From Botryobacter ruber (GTDB lineage: Bacteria > Bacteroidota > Bacteroidia > Cytophagales > Hymenobacteraceae): DNA of 64,000 nucleotides. Under the pieces are notes generated by a model that made no database searches, was not told the DNA's origin, and saw nothing but the letters and a program-made list of their open reading frames with translations. Both the position numbers and the translations under genes were made by a program. The stretch spans positions 46,166-110,165 of the forward strand of contig NZ_QCZK02000057.1 in NCBI RefSeq assembly GCF_003347595.2, given 5' to 3'. Shown here piece after piece: positions 16,744-24,821 of the stretch. How positions within the stretch are numbered: position 1 is the stretch's first letter; each line of letters opens with the position of its first letter.

Positions 16744-17679
16744 ATGACCAGATTACCTGAAACAACATCCGTTATCTGCTTTGGTGAAGTTTTGTGGGAT
16801 ATCATGCCCACTGGTCCCAACCCGGGTGGAGCCCCGATGAATGTGGCGTACCACCTGCAACAAATGGGGGTAAAAGCTCATTTATTAAGCAGGGTAGGTG
16901 AGGACGTAGCCGGCGACATTTTGTTAAATACGCTGAAAAGCTGGGGACTGTCGACAGCCTTATGTGAAGCAGATGCAGCTTATCCTACCAGCGAAGTGCA
17001 CGCCAGGGTAGGTGAAAACCATGAGGTAACTTACGAAATCGTATACCCGGTGGCCTGGGATTTTATATCCTACAACACGGAGGCTGCGAGCTTACTCAGG
17101 AGGGCCGATGCCTTTGTGTTCGGAAGCCTGGCTACCCGTAACCAGACATCCCGGGAAACCTTGTTCAGGTTACTAGAGGAGTCCGCCTTTAACGTGTTCG
17201 ATGTTAACCTGCGGGCGCCGCATTACTCTCCCGCTGTTATCCGGCAATTATTGCATAAGACCAACCTGTTAAAGCTAAACCAGCAGGAGCTGGAGTTGCT
17301 TACGGATTGGTTTGGTGGCGGCATTACGTCGGAGGCAGCCCGTATCGGGTTGCTGCACGAGCAGTTCGGCATCGGGGAAATTATTGTAACGAGGGGCAGC
17401 AAAGGAGCTTCTTATTTTATCCCCGGAAAACGCCTGGATTGTGCAGCCCTACCGGTAGAAGTGGCAGACACTGTTGGCAGCGGCGACGCTTTCCTGGCTG
17501 CCTTCCTGGCTAAAAAGCTGCAGAACGAATCAGCAGAAACAGCACTGGCGTACGCAGCCGCGCTAGGTGCACTTGTTACGTCGAAGCACGGTGCCTGCCC
17601 CCCGTACACCACCAGCGAGCTGGATACCTTATTGGCAGGTAAGGAAAAGCTGCCTGTGCCTGCGATAAAATCTGCCTGA
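16744..17679 (+). CDS. PfkB-family fructokinase 2
   Basis: A 311-residue paralogue of the kinase at 11551, sharing PGGAPMNVAYHL, YPVAWDFISY, NVFDVNLRAPHY and the PfkB signature DTVGSGDAFLAAFLA with the catalytic Asp. It probably phosphorylates fructose as well, or a second ketose produced by the epimerase. It has its own copy of the LacI operator 110 bp upstream and a terminator directly downstream, so it appears to be a separate transcription unit of the same regulon. The two kinases likely arose by local duplication, with the permease, epimerase and porin genes now between them. Confidence 0.85.
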   Translation: MTRLPETTSVICFGEVLWDIMPTGPNPGGAPMNVAYHLQQMGVKAHLLSRVGEDVAGDILLNTLKSWGLSTALCEADAAYPTSEVHARVGENHEVTYEIVYPVAWDFISYNTEAASLLRRADAFVFGSLATRNQTSRETLFRLLEESAFNVFDVNLRAPHYSPAVIRQLLHKTNLLKLNQQELELLTDWFGGGITSEAARIGLLHEQFGIGEIIVTRGSKGASYFIPGKRLDCAALPVEVADTVGSGDAFLAAFLAKKLQNESAETALAYAAALGALVTSKHGACPPYTTSELDTLLAGKEKLPVPAIKSA

Positions 17680-17712
17680 ATCAGATCCAGCTTGTTTTCA
17701 CCTATAAAAAAG

Positions 17713-17748
17713 AAGGCCCGGACGTAGCAGTCGGGGCCTTTTTTTTTA
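17713..17748 (+). terminator. Terminator after fructokinase 2
   Basis: Stem AAGGCCCGGA (17713-17722) / TCGGGGCCTT (17731-17740) with one G-G mismatch, followed by a run of eight T. Confidence 0.85.
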
Positions 17749-17808
17749 TATGTATGCCACATCATTTCCGTTACGCTCCTTTAGCTGCTACACATCCTGT
17801 TTAAAACA

Positions 17809-17840
17809 TTACTGCACCTGCCTCCACAGCCACTGCTGTA
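17809..17840 (+). repeat. Dispersed 30-40 bp repeat, copy 4
   Basis: CTGCACCTGCCTCCACAGCC differs from the core at one base and is followed by ACTGCTG. It lies between the fructokinase terminator and galM. Confidence 0.75.
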
Positions 17841-18193
17841 CCTTGTTTCAGGTAGGCGGCGAGCATGCGCGTGCATGCTGCTTCCGCAGATAATCAACCT
17901 TTGTAAGTAAATAACAGCACTACCGCAGGATAAATACTGTGTTTATATATGAAATTTTAAAAACGCGCCTTTTGATAAATTAGATACCCTCAGTAAATTA
18001 AGCGTAATCGGTTTAAGTTTTACTTACATACTGCAGCCAAAGCTGCTTTGCCTCTAATTTTAATTCCCGGTTGCCGGTGTTTGAAACACTGTACAATTTC
18101 TATATATTGGGCCGCTAAATTGGAGTGGCCGCCAACTTCTTACCTGCCACCGAAGCACCTAAACAGCCAAACTATCAACAAGAATAAATTATT
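17841..18193 (+). promoter_or_regulatory. Upstream region of galM
   Basis: AT-rich intergenic DNA. TAATCGGTTTA (18005-18015) fits the LacI-operator core AAnCGnTT. A possible promoter is TTTG (18080-18083) followed about 18 bp later by TATATATTG, one base short of the -7 consensus. No ORF. Confidence 0.35.
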
Positions 18194-19399
18194 ATGAAAA
18201 AAAGTAACTCCCGGAACCTCTTAACGCTGGCACTCGCAGGTAGCCTCAGCTTATCAGGTTTAGCCAGCTGCTCCGAACAACGGACAGTAGAAGAAACAAC
18301 CGAACAAGAAACAGAATCTATGAAAATCAAAAAGGAATCTTTTGGGAAATCAAAAGAGGGCGAAGAAGCTTTTCAGTATACCCTGACGAACGAGAAGGGG
18401 ATGGAGGTGAAAATAAGCAACTACGGAGCAACCATTACGTCCATCATGGTACCGGACAAAAACGGCAAAATGGGCGATGTGGTCCTGGGCTTTGATAGCC
18501 TGGGAGGTTTCCAGAGCGAAGCTTATACGAAAAGCAATCCGTACTTTGGCGCTATCGTAGGCCGTTACGGCAACCGGATTGCCAAAGGTAAATTTACCAT
18601 CGACGGCACCGAATATACGCTGGCCACCAACAACGGCCCCAACCACCTGCATGGCGGTAACAAAGGCTATGATAAAGTGTTCTGGAATGCCGAGGAAGTG
18701 CCAGGACAGAATGCTCTTCGCATGACTTACCTGAGCAAGGATATGGAAGAAGGCTACCCCGGCAACCTGAACGTGACGGTGACTTATACGCTCACCAACG
18801 ACAATGAGCTGAAAATCGATTATGAAGCTACTACCGATAAGGCAACACCGGTTAACTTAACCAACCACGCTTATTTCAACCTGGCAGCAGGCCAGGCCAA
18901 AGATGCCCTGGACCACGTACTCATGATCAACGCCGACAAATACACAGTTGTTGACGAAACACTTATTCCAACAGGCGAAAACCGTGCTGTGGCGGGTACG
19001 CCCATGGATTTTACCAAACCAACTGTAATTGGCGAGCGCATCAGTGCCGTGGAAGGTGGTTACGACCACAACTATGTGCTGAATAATGGCGAAGGAGACT
19101 CTAAACTGGCTGCTACCGTTTACGAGCCAACCACCGGCCGTTACATGGAGGTATTTACCACAGAGCCTGGTATCCAGTTTTATTCCGGTAACTTCCTGGA
19201 TGGCACCCTGACCGGCAAAGGAAATACCACGTACAGCAAGCACTACGGTTTCTGCCTCGAAACACAGCATTTCCCGGATTCGCCAAACCAGAATGACTTC
19301 CCTTCTACCATACTCAGACCGGGAGAAAAGTTAACCTCCTCTACAACCTACAAATTCTCTGTAAAAGAGAGTGCTCCCGAGGAGAATTTACCTCAATAA
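18194..19399 (+). CDS. galM: Aldose 1-epimerase (mutarotase) lipoprotein
   Basis: Interconverts alpha and beta anomers of galactose or glucose. The N-terminus is a lipoprotein signal (hydrophobic LLTLALAGSLSLSGLASC; lipobox LASC, Cys near residue 27), followed by a Glu/Thr-rich linker, so the enzyme should be membrane-anchored outside the cytoplasm. The catalytic domain starts near residue 60 and includes NYGATITSIMVPDKNG, GRYGNRIAKGKF, NHLHGG, LTNHAYFNLAG-type and the YDHNYVL region with the catalytic acid/base His and Glu set. At 401 residues it is about 50 longer than cytosolic GalM, which the lipoprotein leader and linker explain. It heads the galM-galK-galT cluster. Confidence 0.92.
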   Translation: MKKSNSRNLLTLALAGSLSLSGLASCSEQRTVEETTEQETESMKIKKESFGKSKEGEEAFQYTLTNEKGMEVKISNYGATITSIMVPDKNGKMGDVVLGFDSLGGFQSEAYTKSNPYFGAIVGRYGNRIAKGKFTIDGTEYTLATNNGPNHLHGGNKGYDKVFWNAEEVPGQNALRMTYLSKDMEEGYPGNLNVTVTYTLTNDNELKIDYEATTDKATPVNLTNHAYFNLAAGQAKDALDHVLMINADKYTVVDETLIPTGENRAVAGTPMDFTKPTVIGERISAVEGGYDHNYVLNNGEGDSKLAATVYEPTTGRYMEVFTTEPGIQFYSGNFLDGTLTGKGNTTYSKHYGFCLETQHFPDSPNQNDFPSTILRPGEKLTSSTTYKFSVKESAPEENLPQ

Positions 19400-19407
19400 T
19401 AAAAACA

Positions 19408-19451
19408 CAATAAAGGGCTTATTTGATTTGATTCAAATAAGCCCTTTATTG
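19408..19451. terminator. Long perfect hairpin between galM and galK
   Basis: 19-bp perfect stem beginning CAATAAAGGGCTTATTTGA (19408-19426), loop TTTGAT, right arm 19433-19451. It probably separates galM from galK transcription or stabilises the galM mRNA 3' end; the T-tract is weak. Confidence 0.75.
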
Positions 19452-19572
19452 AATAGTATCCGTTGCAATACAGCTTATTTTAAATTTGATTCAACCCGTT
19501 TGATTTACTTTTACCAGGTGCAGGAGTACCAGCCCGCGAATGAAATAGTACCGGAGCTGGCAAACAACCGGG

Positions 19573-20760
19573 ATGCATAACAGTAACGACATGATGATTA
19601 ACGAAATAGTAGCAAAATTTAACGAACTATACCAGCAGGAGCCGGTAGTAGTGCGTTCGCCGGGGCGGGTAAACCTGATTGGGGAGCATACCGATTATAA
19701 CGAAGGATTTGTGTTACCGGCAGCCATCGACAAAGAAGTTTACTTTGCCATTGCCCCCACCAATACCGATACCTTCCGGGCTTATTCCTACGATATGAAG
19801 GAGGATGCTTCCTTCGACCTGAACCAGATCAGACCTTCTCAGACGGCCTGGGCCAATTACCTGCTGGGGGTAGTGGCGCAGTTCCAGAAGGCAGGACACC
19901 AGGTGCAGGGCTTCGACCTTGTTTTTGGCGGCAACATTCCCATTGGCGCGGGCCTTTCTTCTTCGGCAGCTGTAGAATGCGGCCTTGCCTTTGCCCTTAA
20001 TCATATCTTCGGGTTTAACGTGGAGAAATTTGAACTGGTGAAGATGGCGCAGCGGGCCGAGCACGAGTATGCAGGTGTGAAGTGCGGCATCATGGACCAG
20101 TTTGCCAGCATGTTCGGCAAGGAAGGGCATGTAGTTAAGCTCGACTGCCGCTCCCTCGACTACCAGTACTACAGCTCCGACCTCGATAGCTACCGCATCG
20201 TGCTCTGCGACACGCAGGTGAAGCACTCGCTGGCTTCGTCAGAATACAACACCCGCCGCCAGGAATGCGAAGCCGGTGTAGCCATCCTGCACAAGCACTA
20301 CCCGCAGGTAAAAAGCCTGCGCGACGTGACGCTACAGATGCTGGAGCAGCACAAAGACGAGTTTGAGCCGGTTATTTACAAGCGCTGCCTGTACGTGGTA
20401 AGCGAGAACAACCGGGTGGAAGAAGCCTGCCACAACCTGGAGCAGGGCGACCTGCAGGCCTTCGGCGAAAAAATGTACCTTTCCCATGCCGGCCTTCAGC
20501 ACGACTACGAAGTGAGCTGCCCGGAACTGGATTTCCTGGTGGACCAGACCCGAAACGATGACGATGTGCTGGGCGCCCGCATGATGGGCGGCGGCTTTGG
20601 TGGCTGCACCATCAATATCGTAAAGCTCGCTGAGCTGGAGAATTTCTCCCGGAGAATAGAAGCCGCTTACGAGCAGCAGTTCGGCAGAAAGCCCCAGATT
20701 TATGTAGCACAGATCGTAGACGGCAGCAGCCTTGCACAACAGGAAATAGCAGTTAACTAA
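19573..20760 (+). CDS. galK: Galactokinase
   Basis: GHMP kinase that phosphorylates alpha-D-galactose at C1, first step of the Leloir pathway. It has 395 residues. The galactokinase signature GRVNLIGEHTDYNEGFVLP lies near residue 32, the GHMP ATP loop PIGAGLSSSAAVECG near residue 120, and the C-terminal MGGGFGGCTI near residue 340. ATG 19573 is used; ATG 19591 (MMINEIV) is equally possible. galT follows after 41 bp, so the two form an operon. No galE (UDP-galactose epimerase) is present nearby. Confidence 0.95.
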   Translation: MHNSNDMMINEIVAKFNELYQQEPVVVRSPGRVNLIGEHTDYNEGFVLPAAIDKEVYFAIAPTNTDTFRAYSYDMKEDASFDLNQIRPSQTAWANYLLGVVAQFQKAGHQVQGFDLVFGGNIPIGAGLSSSAAVECGLAFALNHIFGFNVEKFELVKMAQRAEHEYAGVKCGIMDQFASMFGKEGHVVKLDCRSLDYQYYSSDLDSYRIVLCDTQVKHSLASSEYNTRRQECEAGVAILHKHYPQVKSLRDVTLQMLEQHKDEFEPVIYKRCLYVVSENNRVEEACHNLEQGDLQAFGEKMYLSHAGLQHDYEVSCPELDFLVDQTRNDDDVLGARMMGGGFGGCTINIVKLAELENFSRRIEAAYEQQFGRKPQIYVAQIVDGSSLAQQEIAVN

Positions 20761-20801
20761 TTAATAAAAGCCACAGCACTAGCTGTGCCATTAAAAGTAT
20801 T

Positions 20802-21827
20802 ATGAGTTCATTTGATTTAGCAGAACACCCGCACCGCCGTTACAATCCATTGTCGGGGGAGTGGGTGCTGGTATCGCCGCACCGGGCCAAGCGCCCCTGG
20901 CAGGGACAACAGGAGGATGTGCAGAAAGATGCGCGTCCCGAGTACGATCCCACCTGTTACCTGTGCCCCACCAACACCAGGGCCAACGGCGAGCAGAATC
21001 CGGATTATCCTTCCACCTACGTCTTCGAAAACGACTTTGGAGCCTTACAAGCCTCCACGCCCGAAGGTTCCTATACCAAAAACAGCCTGCTGCGGGCCGA
21101 GAGCGAGCGCGGTATCTGTAAAGTTATCTGCTTCTCGCCCCGCCACGACCTCACCCTTCCTGACATGGAAGTGGCCGACATCCGCAAGGTGGTGGACCTG
21201 TGGGAGCGGGAATACCTGGAGCTGAGCAAGATCGACTTCATCAACCACGTGCAGATCTTCGAAAACAAGGGAGCCGTGATGGGCTGCAGCAATCCGCACC
21301 CGCACGGGCAGATCTGGGCGCAGAGCTCGGTACCAGCCGGTCCGGCACGCGAGACGAAGATGCAGCAGGAGTATTTCGAGGCAAACGGCCTGAGCCTGCT
21401 GCAGGATTACCTGGAGCTGGAACTGGAAGAGAACCAACGTATTGTGTACAGCAATGAGCATTTTGTGGCGCTGGTACCGTTCTGGGCCGTGTGGCCCTTC
21501 GAAACCATGCTGCTGCCCCGTCGACACATCCGGCACCTGGGCGAGATGACGGAGGAGGAGAAAGACGCTTTTGCCGACGCCATCAAAAAGCTGACCAAGG
21601 TGTACGACCAGCTCTTCAACGTGTCGTTCCCTTACTCTGCCGGCATCCATCAAATGCCGACGGACGGGGAGGAGCACACGGGCTGGCACCTGCACATGCA
21701 CTTCTACCCGCCGCTGCTGCGCTCGGCGTCGGTGAAGAAATTTATGGTAGGTTACGAAATGCTGGGCGACCCGCAGCGCGACATCACTCCGGAAACCAGC
21801 GCCGGTCGCTTAAGAAGTTTGGTGTAA
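20802..21827 (+). CDS. galT: Galactose-1-phosphate uridylyltransferase
   Basis: Transfers UMP from UDP-glucose to galactose 1-phosphate, second Leloir step. The 341-residue class I enzyme begins with HPHRRYNPLSGEWVLVSPHR, has the metal pair CYLCP near residue 52, and the active-site block NPHPHGQIWA near residue 165 (nucleophilic His). The C-terminal region HTGWHLHMHFYPPLLRS matches the second HIT-like half. It is the last gene of galK-galT and converges on the LacI regulator gene, with paired repeats and a terminator between. Confidence 0.95.
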   Translation: MSSFDLAEHPHRRYNPLSGEWVLVSPHRAKRPWQGQQEDVQKDARPEYDPTCYLCPTNTRANGEQNPDYPSTYVFENDFGALQASTPEGSYTKNSLLRAESERGICKVICFSPRHDLTLPDMEVADIRKVVDLWEREYLELSKIDFINHVQIFENKGAVMGCSNPHPHGQIWAQSSVPAGPARETKMQQEYFEANGLSLLQDYLELELEENQRIVYSNEHFVALVPFWAVWPFETMLLPRRHIRHLGEMTEEEKDAFADAIKKLTKVYDQLFNVSFPYSAGIHQMPTDGEEHTGWHLHMHFYPPLLRSASVKKFMVGYEMLGDPQRDITPETSAGRLRSLV

Positions 21828-21832
21828 AAACC

Positions 21833-21864
21833 AGGAGCAGAGGCTGTGGTGGCAGCTGCAGAAA
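21833..21864 (-). repeat. Dispersed 30-40 bp repeat, copy 5 (reverse; left arm of pair)
   Basis: AGGCTGTGGTGGCAGCTGCA is the reverse complement of the core with two changes. It starts 6 bp after the galT stop and faces copy 6 as an inverted pair. Confidence 0.75.
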
Positions 21865-21935
21865 GGTAAAAGTGGCTGCAACAGGAACACAGCAGCAACT
21901 AAAGATGGAAATCACCCATTTTGCCTTGTGAAAAT

Positions 21936-21970
21936 TTAGCTGCTGCAGCCACCATAGCCACTGCTCCTGT
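21936..21970 (+). repeat. Dispersed 30-40 bp repeat, copy 6 (right arm of pair)
   Basis: GCTGCAGCCACCATAGCCAC followed by TGCTCC; complementary to copy 5 at 24 of 28 positions across an intervening stretch of about 80 bp. Confidence 0.7.
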
Positions 21971-21993
21971 AGTAACTGATTCAATATTAAAAA

Positions 21994-22034
21994 AAGGCCC
22001 GCAGTTCACATTCTGAGCTGCGGGCCTTAATTTT
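21994..22034. terminator. Bidirectional terminator between galT and the xylose regulator
   Basis: 15-bp stem (one G-U pair) AAGGCCCGCAGTTCA (21994-22008) / TGAGCTGCGGGCCTT (22014-22028), 5-nt loop, with A-run before and T-run after. Confidence 0.9.
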
Positions 22035-23051
22035 TTACCTGTTGGTCGACTGCCGTGCCATCAGCAAGGGCTCCAGCACAATTTTTTCGGGTGCCGCTTC
22101 GTAAAAATTCTTCTTCTTGAGCAGCTTCAGGAAGAGCTGGGCTGCTTCCCGCCCCATCCGTACCGTCTGCTGGTCCATGGTGGAGAGGGTTGGAGTGATA
22201 TATGCGCCAAACGCCTCGTTGGCAAACCCGATAACGCCCACCTGCTCCGGCACCGAAATACCGGCTGCCATCAGCTCCTGTATCGCGCCCAGCGCCGTGT
22301 AATCTTCCATCGAAAACACGGCATCGAAAGCTATTCTCTGCTGCAGCAACTCGTGTATACATTGCCTGCCAAATTCAAGCGACACTTTTCCCCGGAAAAC
22401 AAGCTCTTCCCGGAAAGGAATACCATATTGCTTTAAAGCATCCACATACCCCCTGAAACGTTCAGCAAATATTTTAAGCTTCTGCTCCGAGGTAATATGT
22501 ACGATCTGCCGGTACCCCTTTTTAATCAGGTGCTCGGTTGCGATAAATCCCCCTTTGTAATCATCAATCGTGACCGATGGAACCGGAAGGTTTTCGAGCA
22601 CGCGGTCAAACAAAAGCAGCGGAACTCCTTTTTTTATGATCTCGGCATAAAATTCATCCTTGGTCGTTTCGGCAGAAATAGAAGAAATAATCCCATCCAC
22701 CCGTGCCTGCAAAAAGGTCTCAATCCCCTTCGATTCCTGTTTAAAAGATTCATTTGACTGGTAAAGCAGGATGTTGTAACCATTCTCGTTCATCACGTTT
22801 TCGATACCATGCACCACGGAGCTGAAGAACGTAACGTCGAGGCTTGGGACAAGAATGCCGATGATGTTGGAGCGCCCGGAGCGGAGCGAAGAGGCAAGTT
22901 TGTTCTGGCGGTAACCCAGGCGCTTCGCTGTTTCCCTGACAGCCTCTTTGGTAGCGATGCTGATAGCAGGATGATCGTTCAGCGCCCGCGCCACGGTCGA
23001 AAACGTGACATTTAACTCACGGGCGATGTCGTGTATGGTTGGCTTTTGCAA
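22035..23051 (-). CDS. LacI-family regulator, probably of xylose genes
   Basis: A 338-residue LacI-family protein. The helix-turn-helix is TIHDIARELNVTFSTVARAL, followed by the hinge region with LGYRQNKLASSLRSGRS. The C-terminal effector domain has the usual blocks (GILVPSLDVTFFSSVVHGIE, VDGIISSIS, VGVIGFANEAFGAYITP). It is transcribed away from xylB-xylA and shares their 238-bp upstream region, where a perfect palindrome TGCCAACGTTGGCA could be its operator. Control of xylose catabolism is inferred from position; it also converges on galT, but no operator of this type was seen before the gal genes. Confidence 0.85.
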   Translation of the reverse strand: MQKPTIHDIARELNVTFSTVARALNDHPAISIATKEAVRETAKRLGYRQNKLASSLRSGRSNIIGILVPSLDVTFFSSVVHGIENVMNENGYNILLYQSNESFKQESKGIETFLQARVDGIISSISAETTKDEFYAEIIKKGVPLLLFDRVLENLPVPSVTIDDYKGGFIATEHLIKKGYRQIVHITSEQKLKIFAERFRGYVDALKQYGIPFREELVFRGKVSLEFGRQCIHELLQQRIAFDAVFSMEDYTALGAIQELMAAGISVPEQVGVIGFANEAFGAYITPTLSTMDQQTVRMGREAAQLFLKLLKKKNFYEAAPEKIVLEPLLMARQSTNR

Positions 23052-23194
23052 AATTTTTATTGTTTCATACCAGCTGTCAGTGTACAGCCATTAATTTAGA
23101 AAGCGCTGCTGCTTATCTTTTGGTTAAAAATAGCGACATTTTATTACAAAAAAGCAAATAAATTTTTAGATGTCAAAAGTTTATGATAATATTA

Positions 23195-23208
23195 TGCCAA
23201 CGTTGGCA
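23195..23208. promoter_or_regulatory. Operator-like palindrome upstream of xylB
   Basis: TGCCAACGTTGGCA, a perfect 14-bp palindrome with central CG, 81 bp before the xylB ATG in the region shared with the divergent LacI gene. The half-site AACGATTGTTAAC lies at 23251-23263. Confidence 0.6.
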
Positions 23209-23289
23209 CTTGCTGTTCTTAATGGGCACGAACAACATCATCAGAAACAAACGATTGTTAACTTAACCATACCATACTATCCATTGCCT

Positions 23290-24777
23290 ATGCTCTTACT
23301 TGGAATAGATGTTGGCACTTCATCCATCAAAGTGTCGGTTGTAGATGCTGAAACGCAGCAGAGCCTGGCCTCCGCACAATATCCCGAAACGGAAACGGGC
23401 ATTATCTCGCACCGGGCAGGATGGGCGGAGCAGTCCCCCGACATGTGGTGGGAGCACGTACAGGCGGCAATCCTTAAACTTAACGCTTCCGGCAGCTACA
23501 ACCCAACAGCTGTTGGCGCCATCGGTATTGCCTACCAGATGCACGGCCTGGTTGTGGTAAACAAGGCGCAGCAGGTGTTGCGCGATTCCATTATCTGGTG
23601 CGACAGCCGCGCCGTGGAACTGGGTAATGGTGCTTTTGAGGCGATCGGAGAAGAAAGAAGCCTGTCGCACCTGCTCAACTCGCCGGGCAATTTTACCGCC
23701 TCCAAACTGGCCTGGGTAAAAGCAAACGAGCCGGAACTGTATGCGCAAATCGACAAAGTGATGCTGCCAGGCGATTTTGTCGCCATGAAACTGACCGGTG
23801 AGGTAACGACAAGTGTTTCTGCGTTGTCGGAAGGCGTTTTCTGGGATTTTAAAGAGGACCAGCTGTCGGAGGACGTTCTGGGCTATTATAAAATAGACAA
23901 AAACCTGATACCCGAAATTAAGCCGGTTTTCTCGGAGCATGGCTCTGTTAAACGCGATGTGGCGGAGAAACTGGGGCTGCAGCCCGGTATTCCGGTTGCC
24001 TATAAATCCGGTGACCAGCCAAACAATGCCTTGTCGCTGAACGTGCTGAACCCGGGTGAGGTAGCCGCCACGGCAGGTACTTCCGGTGTTATCTATGGCG
24101 TGAGTGACCAGCTGGTATACGATAAGCAGTCGCGGGTAAATACGTTTGCGCACGTGAATTATGCCGGCGACGAGAAGCGGGTAGGGGTGCTGCTGTGCAT
24201 CAACGGTACCGGTATCATGAACCGCTGGGCCCGCGACAACTTTGCTCCCGGCGTAAGCTACCCCGAAATGAACGAGTTGGGCCGCAAGGTGCCCATCGGC
24301 AGCGACGGGTTGAGCGTACTTCCATTTGGGAACGGGGCAGAACGCATGCTCAACAACAAGCTCATTGGCGCGCATCTGCAAAACATCGACCTGAACAAAC
24401 ACACCCAGGCGCACATCTTCCGGGCCGTGCAGGAGGGGATTGCTTTTGCCTTCCGCTACGGGCTGGACATTATGCGGGAGAACGGCATGAACCCCAGTAT
24501 TATCCGGGCGGGCAGGGCCAACATGTTCTTAAGTCCTTTGTTCCGGGAGGCTTTTGTGGGCGCAACGAATGTGCCGGTTGAACTTTACCAGTCCGATGGA
24601 AGCGTAGGGGCAGCACTGGGTGCAGGGATAGGTTCCGGCACCTTTAAATCCGGGGAAGAAGCCTTCAGCAACAGTCTGCCGCTTGAACTCGTGAAGCCGG
24701 AAGCAACCGGGCAGTACGAAGCCGCTTACCAGGTTTGGAAGGAGCAGTTGCTCCAAAAGCTCAACGGCAGCAAATAA
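23290..24777 (+). CDS. xylB: Xylulokinase
   Basis: FGGY-family kinase that phosphorylates D-xylulose to xylulose 5-phosphate for the pentose phosphate pathway. The conserved start LLLGIDVGTSSIKVSVVD places initiation at ATG 23290; the frame is open from 23170, but that segment contains the operator palindrome and is not conserved. Further FGGY features: QMHGLVVVN near residue 80, SIIWCDSRAV, and the ADP-binding region RAGRANMFLSPLFREAFV near residue 410. It has 495 residues. xylA follows after 44 bp in the same operon. No xylose transporter is next to it. Confidence 0.94.
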   Translation: MLLLGIDVGTSSIKVSVVDAETQQSLASAQYPETETGIISHRAGWAEQSPDMWWEHVQAAILKLNASGSYNPTAVGAIGIAYQMHGLVVVNKAQQVLRDSIIWCDSRAVELGNGAFEAIGEERSLSHLLNSPGNFTASKLAWVKANEPELYAQIDKVMLPGDFVAMKLTGEVTTSVSALSEGVFWDFKEDQLSEDVLGYYKIDKNLIPEIKPVFSEHGSVKRDVAEKLGLQPGIPVAYKSGDQPNNALSLNVLNPGEVAATAGTSGVIYGVSDQLVYDKQSRVNTFAHVNYAGDEKRVGVLLCINGTGIMNRWARDNFAPGVSYPEMNELGRKVPIGSDGLSVLPFGNGAERMLNNKLIGAHLQNIDLNKHTQAHIFRAVQEGIAFAFRYGLDIMRENGMNPSIIRAGRANMFLSPLFREAFVGATNVPVELYQSDGSVGAALGAGIGSGTFKSGEEAFSNSLPLELVKPEATGQYEAAYQVWKEQLLQKLNGSK

Positions 24778-24821
24778 AAAAGATAAAAATTATAACATCA
24801 TCAATAACCATAAGAAAGAAA

